64,000 bases of DNA from the NCBI RefSeq assembly GCF_900105165.1, contig NZ_LT629740.1:2046001-2110000 (forward strand), given 5' to 3'. The notes under the pieces were generated by a model. That model was not told the origin of the DNA, made no database searches, and saw only the letters and a list, made by a program, of their open reading frames with translations. Each line of letters starts with the position of its first letter. The first letter of the stretch is position 1. Positions 59,292-64,000 of this stretch are shown here, one piece after another. Origin of the DNA: Mucilaginibacter mallensis (lineage in GTDB: Bacteria > Bacteroidota > Bacteroidia > Sphingobacteriales > Sphingobacteriaceae). The position numbers and the translations under genes are program-made.

Positions 59292-59783
59292 CTAGTTCCT
59301 CATATTAATATACTGCAACGGCTGCTCAAAGCTTTCACTCCTGCAAAGGCTGATCACTGCTTGCAGGTCATCGATTTTTTTAGCCTGAACACGAACCTGA
59401 TCATCCATAATTGAGGCCTGTACTTTTAGGCCGCTGTCTTTTATTTTCTTCACTATCTTTTTGGCAACTTCCTTGTCAATACCCTCTTTTACCTTTATTT
59501 CTTTTCGGATCATACTGCCTGATGCGTATTGCTCCTTGCCAAAGTCAAGCGCGTTAGGGTCAAGCTGTTGCTTTACCATTCGGCTTATAATGGAATCCTG
59601 AATAGCTTTCAGGCGCATATCATTTTCGGTAACAATGGTTATCTCGTTGGTTTTTTTATCAAGATCGATGGTGCTTTTTGAGTCGTTAAAGTCATAACGA
59701 TTCAATATCTCTTTTTTTGCAGTATTTATAGCGTTATCAAGCGTTTGGCCGTCTATCTTGCTTACTATATCAAATGTTGGCAT
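59292..59783 (-). CDS. YajQ-family nucleotide-binding protein
   Basis: The 163-residue protein has the full YajQ pattern: MPTFDIVSKIDGQTLDNAIN, ILNRYDFNDSKSTIDLD, and MDDQVRVQAKKIDDLQAVIS. Homologues bind cyclic di-GMP or RNA; this protein's ligand is unproven. A perfect TAGCTTTG box lies 22 bases upstream. Confidence 0.95.
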   Translation of the reverse strand: MPTFDIVSKIDGQTLDNAINTAKKEILNRYDFNDSKSTIDLDKKTNEITIVTENDMRLKAIQDSIISRMVKQQLDPNALDFGKEQYASGSMIRKEIKVKEGIDKEVAKKIVKKIKDSGLKVQASIMDDQVRVQAKKIDDLQAVISLCRSESFEQPLQYINMRN

Positions 59784-59805
59784 AATGGAGGTTTTTAATT
59801 TGCTA

Positions 59806-59813
59806 CAAAGCTA
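59806..59813 (-). promoter_or_regulatory. -7 box of yajQ
   Basis: The minus strand reads TAGCTTTG followed by TAGC, a perfect TAnnTTTG. Confidence 0.5.
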
Positions 59814-59957
59814 ATTGTTTATAAATATAATCTTAATAAAGATGCCGATTGTTATTAATTGGACACGATAAAAACAGTTAACATAGCAAGGAGTTAATAT
59901 TAAGTTAACAAATAAATAAGCAGATTTGTAGAATCCGCCTGAAAAGGGGGCATTTAT

Positions 59958-62003
59958 ATGGATATTAAGAACATACCACTAATTAATAGGGAAATAAGCT
60001 GGTTATATTTTAATGAGCGCGTTTTACAGGAAGCAGCGGATCCTACCGTCCCTTTGATTGAACGTGTTAGATTTTTGGCCATTTTCTCATCAAACCTTGA
60101 TGAATTTTACCGTGTAAGGGTAGCCACACTCAGTCGTTTAGCCAATCTGAATGAAAAAGCCAAAGAAATTTTAGGCTATAACCCTAAAAAGGTTTTAAAC
60201 CAGATAAAAACACTGGTTGTAAAGCAGGAAAAGAAGTTTAATAATTTGTATGAAAACATAATTGTTAAGCAACTGGCTGAAGAAAAGATATTCATATTAA
60301 ACGATAAGCAGCTTAACGTAACCCGTGGTGAGTTCGTTAAAAATTATTTCAGGGAAAAGTTGCTGGCCATGCTGGTGCCCATCATGCTTGACGAATCGTT
60401 ACAATTGCCGGAACTGCGCGACAGGGCTATTTACTTTTTCGTAAAGCTTACCCGCAATAAAAAAACCAGGCTGGCTTTAATTGAGGTGCCGGATAACCTG
60501 CCTCGTTTTGTTGTACTACCTGAAACCAATAACCTTAAGTTCATTATTTTATTGGATGATATTATAAGGTATAGCCTTGAAGATATATTTTTCATTTTTG
60601 AACACGATAGCATTGAAGCCTACTCCATACAGCTTACCCGGGATGCAGAACTTGATTTGGATAAGGAAGTAAGCGAGAAATTTATTGATTCATTATCCAA
60701 AAGTTTACAGAAAAGACGCAAAGGCAAGCCGATGCGTTTGCTGTATGATACTGAAATGCCTTTGGATATGCTTAAATACCTGGTAAGTAAAATGGGTTTG
60801 CATGGTGAGAGCCTTATACCGGGTAACCGTTACCATAAATTCAAGGATTTTATTGCTTTTCCTAACGTGGGCAGGCCTGAGCTGGAGTATGTAAAATACC
60901 CGCCCATGCCAGTTGCCGGGCTTTCTTTTGGTAAAAGCCTGATGGGAATGATTGCTAAGCGCGATTATTTGATCAGTACACCATATCAATCATATGATTA
61001 TGTGATCCACTTTTTACGTGAGGCCGCTATCGATCCAAAAGTACAGGAGATCAGTATTGCGGTATATCGCCTGGCTGAAAACTCACGGATAGTTCATGCG
61101 CTTATAAATGCTGCTAAAAACGGGAAAAAGGTTAACTGTTTGGTTGAGTTAAGGGCCCGGTTTGATGAGCAAAATAACATCACCTGGAGCCGCAGACTTG
61201 AAGAAGAAGGTGTAAACGTGCTTTACGGTGTTGAAAACTATAAAGTACACTCAAAAATATGCTTGGTTAAAAGGATCGAGAAAGAAAAAACGGCTTATTA
61301 CGCTTGTTTGTCCACCGGTAACTTTAATGAAAAAACTGCTAAGCTTTATGCTGATCATACCATTTTTACTGCCGATAAAAGGCTTACAGGTGACTTGGTA
61401 AAGGTATTCAGGGCTTTAGGGAAAAACACGCTGGCTAAGGATATTGAACATCTGATAGTTTCTCCAATTGATTCAAGACCTGCTATTTACAAGCTGATAG
61501 ATAACGAGATAAAGAATGCAAAAGCCGGTAAAAAGGCTTACATGATATTAAAAATGAATAGTTTGGCTGATGAACAAATGATAAGCAAACTATATCAGGC
61601 TAATAACGCAGGGGTGAAAATAAATCTGATCATCAGAGGCATGTGCTGTCTAGTGCCAGGAATGAAAGGGTTTAGCGAAAATATTGATGTAATAAGTATT
61701 GTTGATAAATATCTGGAACATTCGCGCGTGCATGTTTATTGTAATGGGGGTAATGAACTTGTTTATCTTACATCAGCCGATTTTATGACACGTAACATTG
61801 ATAACCGTGTAGAGGTTGGTTTTCCGATTTATGATGATCAATTGCGCAAGGAGGTGAGGGATATCATCGATATACAATTAAGTGATAATACTAAGGCCCG
61901 CGAAATAAATAGCCACAACACTAATAAATACCACAAAACAAATTCTGAGATTTTGTCGCGCGCACAAATAGATATATACAATTACCTTAAAAATAAAAAA
62001 TAA
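59958..62003 (+). CDS. ppk1: Polyphosphate kinase 1
   Basis: The 681-residue enzyme has the N domain (NREISWLYFNERVLQEA), head domain, and two C-terminal catalytic domains with the autophosphorylated His in YKVHSKICLV and a second conserved His in LEHSRVHVYCNG, as well as STGNFNEKTAKLYADH. It makes inorganic polyphosphate from ATP reversibly. The exopolyphosphatase gene follows after 9 bases, so synthesis and degradation are cotranscribed. Confidence 0.97.
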   Translation: MDIKNIPLINREISWLYFNERVLQEAADPTVPLIERVRFLAIFSSNLDEFYRVRVATLSRLANLNEKAKEILGYNPKKVLNQIKTLVVKQEKKFNNLYENIIVKQLAEEKIFILNDKQLNVTRGEFVKNYFREKLLAMLVPIMLDESLQLPELRDRAIYFFVKLTRNKKTRLALIEVPDNLPRFVVLPETNNLKFIILLDDIIRYSLEDIFFIFEHDSIEAYSIQLTRDAELDLDKEVSEKFIDSLSKSLQKRRKGKPMRLLYDTEMPLDMLKYLVSKMGLHGESLIPGNRYHKFKDFIAFPNVGRPELEYVKYPPMPVAGLSFGKSLMGMIAKRDYLISTPYQSYDYVIHFLREAAIDPKVQEISIAVYRLAENSRIVHALINAAKNGKKVNCLVELRARFDEQNNITWSRRLEEEGVNVLYGVENYKVHSKICLVKRIEKEKTAYYACLSTGNFNEKTAKLYADHTIFTADKRLTGDLVKVFRALGKNTLAKDIEHLIVSPIDSRPAIYKLIDNEIKNAKAGKKAYMILKMNSLADEQMISKLYQANNAGVKINLIIRGMCCLVPGMKGFSENIDVISIVDKYLEHSRVHVYCNGGNELVYLTSADFMTRNIDNRVEVGFPIYDDQLRKEVRDIIDIQLSDNTKAREINSHNTNKYHKTNSEILSRAQIDIYNYLKNKK

Positions 62004-62012
62004 CGAAATACT

Positions 62013-62900
62013 TTGAGATACGCTGCCATTGATATTGGGTCAAACGCTGTAAGACTCCTTATAGCTGATATTATTGAAAATAACGGTTCAATTTCCTTTA
62101 AAAAAAACACCTTGATCCGGGTTCCGCTTAGGTTGGGTGATGATGCTTTTCTGAACCAGCATATTTCTGATAAAAAAGCTGTATACCTTATAAAATCAAT
62201 GCAGGCTTTCCGTAACCTGATGGATGTGTACAAGGTGCAGGATTATATGGCCTTTGCTACATCGGCCATGCGCGAAGCTAAAAACGGCCAGGAAGTAGTT
62301 TTCAGAGTAAAAGAAGAAGCGCAGATAGATCTGGAGATTATTCAGGGGCAAAAGGAGGCTAAGATAATTTATGCCAGTCACGCCGAGCAAACTATCGACA
62401 AATCAAAAAACTACCTGTATATTGATGTTGGCGGTGGTAGCACGGAGCTATCATTGTTCTCTGAAGGTGCGCTTTATGCTTCACGCTCGTTTAATATAGG
62501 CACCATCCGTATGCTTGATAACCAGGATAAAGAAGAAACCTGGAACGAAATGCATGATTTTATTCGTGAAAACACCAAAACCTTTAAAGGAATATCAGGA
62601 ATTGGTACTGGTGGTAATATCAATAAGTTATATAAGTTATCTGAAGAAAAAAATGATGTGCCAATGTCATTTAATAAGCTGAAGACACTTTACAATTATC
62701 TTAACTCTTTTTCGCTAAAAGACCGTATTAATGTGCTTGGGCTAAACCAGGACAGGGCGGATGTTATTATACCTGCATGTGAAATTTACATTACCGTAAT
62801 GAAGTGGGCAGGCATAAAAAACATATATGTGCCTAGTGTGGGTATGGTTGATGGTATCATTCAAACACTTATAGAAAAGAACTTCCCGAAAATCAATTAA
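62013..62900 (+). CDS. Exopolyphosphatase / guanosine pentaphosphate phosphatase family (Ppx/GppA)
   Basis: The 295-residue protein starts at TTG 62013, because the family N-terminus RYAAIDIGSNAVRLLIADI begins right after it. It has ATSAMREAKNG, YIDVGGGSTELSLFSEG and GIGTGGNINKL of the actin-like ATPase fold. Shorter than E. coli Ppx (513), it contains only the catalytic domain. It likely degrades polyphosphate or pppGpp. Paired with ppk1. Confidence 0.94.
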   Translation: MRYAAIDIGSNAVRLLIADIIENNGSISFKKNTLIRVPLRLGDDAFLNQHISDKKAVYLIKSMQAFRNLMDVYKVQDYMAFATSAMREAKNGQEVVFRVKEEAQIDLEIIQGQKEAKIIYASHAEQTIDKSKNYLYIDVGGGSTELSLFSEGALYASRSFNIGTIRMLDNQDKEETWNEMHDFIRENTKTFKGISGIGTGGNINKLYKLSEEKNDVPMSFNKLKTLYNYLNSFSLKDRINVLGLNQDRADVIIPACEIYITVMKWAGIKNIYVPSVGMVDGIIQTLIEKNFPKIN

Positions 62901-62950
62901 TATTTTTTGTTAAAATTATTAAAATATTAAGAAACTGTTAGTACATTTGT

Positions 62951-62973
62951 ATGCCCATTTTTGGGCATGTTTT
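62951..62973 (+). terminator. First hairpin after ppx
   Basis: ATGCCCA/TGGGCAT with a three- to four-base T loop, followed by GTTTTTC. Confidence 0.65.
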
Positions 62974-62988
62974 TCATAGGTAGATGTA

Positions 62989-63020
62989 GGGTCGAGTACT
63001 TGTATTCGACCCTTTTTTTT
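62989..63020 (+). terminator. Second terminator hairpin after ppx
   Basis: GGGTCGA/TCGACCC around GTACTTGTAT, followed by eight T. Strong intrinsic terminator upstream of ubiX. Confidence 0.85.
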
Positions 63021-63062
63021 TGCCTGTAACTTTTTTTGCCCCGGTTCGTTAATAAAATTGCT

Positions 63063-63626
63063 ATGAAGAAGAAGATTGTTGTTGCTATAACAGGAGCCAG
63101 CGGTGCCATATATGCCAAACTTTTGTTGGAGAAATTACATCAATTAAACGATCAGTTAACTGAGGTAGCTGTTGTAATGTCTGATAATGCAAAGCAGGTA
63201 TGGAAGTTTGAACTAGATAACGAGGAATACAATAATTTACCATTCAAATTTTACAGTAAACATGATTTTATGGCGCCATTTGCCTCAGGTTCGGCAAAGT
63301 TCGATACCATGATCATAGTGCCCTGCTCAATGGGTACACTCGGCAGGATAGCCAGCGGCGTATCTGACGACCTGGTAACCCGTGCAGCTGATGTGATATT
63401 GAAAGAACGCCGTAAATTAATACTTGTAGCCAGGGATACTCCCTTAAACCTCATCCATATCCGCAATATGCAAACGGTTACCGAAGCGGGTGGGATCATC
63501 TGCCCGGCTGTACCATCATTCTATAATAAACCCAAAACAATAGAAGATGTGGCTATGACAGTGGTAAATCGTATTATTGATCTCGTTGGTTTGGATAATG
63601 AAACCTACCGCTGGGGCGATAAATAA
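63063..63626 (+). CDS. ubiX: Flavin prenyltransferase UbiX
   Basis: The 187-residue flavoprotein starts at ATG 63063 (upstream in-frame ATG at 63036 adds nine residues). It has VVAITGASGAIYAKLLLEKL, IVPCSMGTLGRIASGVSDDLVTRAADV, and LVARDTPLNLIHIRNM, all UbiX signatures. It makes prenylated FMN for UbiD-type decarboxylases. No ubiD is adjacent. Confidence 0.96.
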   Translation: MKKKIVVAITGASGAIYAKLLLEKLHQLNDQLTEVAVVMSDNAKQVWKFELDNEEYNNLPFKFYSKHDFMAPFASGSAKFDTMIIVPCSMGTLGRIASGVSDDLVTRAADVILKERRKLILVARDTPLNLIHIRNMQTVTEAGGIICPAVPSFYNKPKTIEDVAMTVVNRIIDLVGLDNETYRWGDK

Positions 63627-63702
63627 TTTTTTATTTTTATTAGTTGTTTTAAATTAAACTAAATATATTAGCAATTATTATCACAATTAACCAAAACAAA
63701 AA

Positions 63703-64000
63703 ATGAGCTTTATTGAAAAAAACTTAGCCAATAACGAAAAAATCGTTTATAGGGCAAAACTGCACTGGTGGATCTATGCAAAAGGAATTTTGCTATTTAT
63801 TTTAGGAATAGTAATAGGCGAAGCTGCTGGTGGCAATAGCGGAGGTTTAGCATTTGGAGGATTAATATCTTTTGTAGGTATAATTAGTTTACTTTCTGCT
63901 TTCATGCGGGGTAGCTCATCTGAATTTGTAGTAACTAATAGAAAAGTTATTCTTAAAACTGGTGTTTTAAAAAGAAAGCTTGTTGAATTACAATTAAATC
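63703..64000 (+). CDS. PH-domain membrane protein (YdbS/bPH2-like), 3' truncated by window
   Basis: The ATG at 63703 opens a frame to the edge (99 codons). It starts MSFIEKNLANNEKIVYRAKL, has two membrane helices (IYAKGILLFILGIVIGEAA; FGGLISFVGIISLLSAFM) and begins a bacterial PH domain (SEFVVTNRKVILKTGVLKRK). Role unknown; family members are often in the envelope. The C-terminus is outside the window. Confidence 0.85.
   Translation, partial: MSFIEKNLANNEKIVYRAKLHWWIYAKGILLFILGIVIGEAAGGNSGGLAFGGLISFVGIISLLSAFMRGSSSEFVVTNRKVILKTGVLKRKLVELQLN

Overview
The window is chromosomal DNA of a Bacteroidota bacterium, most likely a Sphingobacteriaceae member close to Mucilaginibacter or Pedobacter. 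This rests on a SusC/SusD pair with its own ECF sigma factor and FecR-type anti-sigma factor, Bacteroidota-type promoters (TTTG, about 19 bp, TAnnTTTG), a PUR-family protein, a long NusB fused to an N-terminal extension, and many lipoproteins. Genus is an inference; no rRNA gene is present.

Bases 1-17,200 are accessory in character. They begin with the 3' end of a sigma-54 activator gene, followed by a Crp/Fnr regulator, a secreted MsrA, a secreted alpha/beta hydrolase with two CRP-like boxes upstream, and small unknown genes. Next come a tyrosine-recombinase C-terminal remnant and a tRNA(CAU) 3' fragment, which are an old attachment junction. A complete nutrient-uptake locus follows: ECF sigma, FecR, SusC, SusD and an exported glycerophosphodiester phosphodiesterase. 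The locus lies between two direct copies of a 445-bp module encoding a 70-residue protein. From 13.1 to 15.4 kb is gene-poor debris with a 38-bp tandem array, then a small protein plus a serine recombinase whose end runs through the terminator and body of a tRNA-Arg(CCG) gene.

Bases 17,200-31,600 hold a Pif1-like helicase with an HRDC-like tail divergent from topoisomerase III, a sensor kinase, a GH43 enzyme, a beta-barrel outer-membrane protein, a LytS/LytTR two-component pair, YchF and MgtE.

Bases 31,600-64,000 are mostly housekeeping: PUR protein, ABC exporter, Glu/Leu dehydrogenase, the nusB-DUF1573-yajC-ybbR-coaE cluster, an MBL-fold exonuclease, MarR, PAP2, GlmM, cysteine desulfurase, GH78, AccD, aldolase, a Sco/cytochrome c set, GH1, acyl-CoA dehydrogenase, FolB, an FAD-linked oxidase, MgtC, Hsp20, YajQ, Ppk1, Ppx and UbiX. 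The last gene runs off the right edge.

The most unusual signal is not a gene. At least nine gene boundaries carry palindromes built from short repeated words. Each differs in sequence, but they share an architecture; the clearest are a four-hairpin nested palindrome at 41,116-41,232 and a perfect 27-bp inverted repeat at 59,202-59,282.
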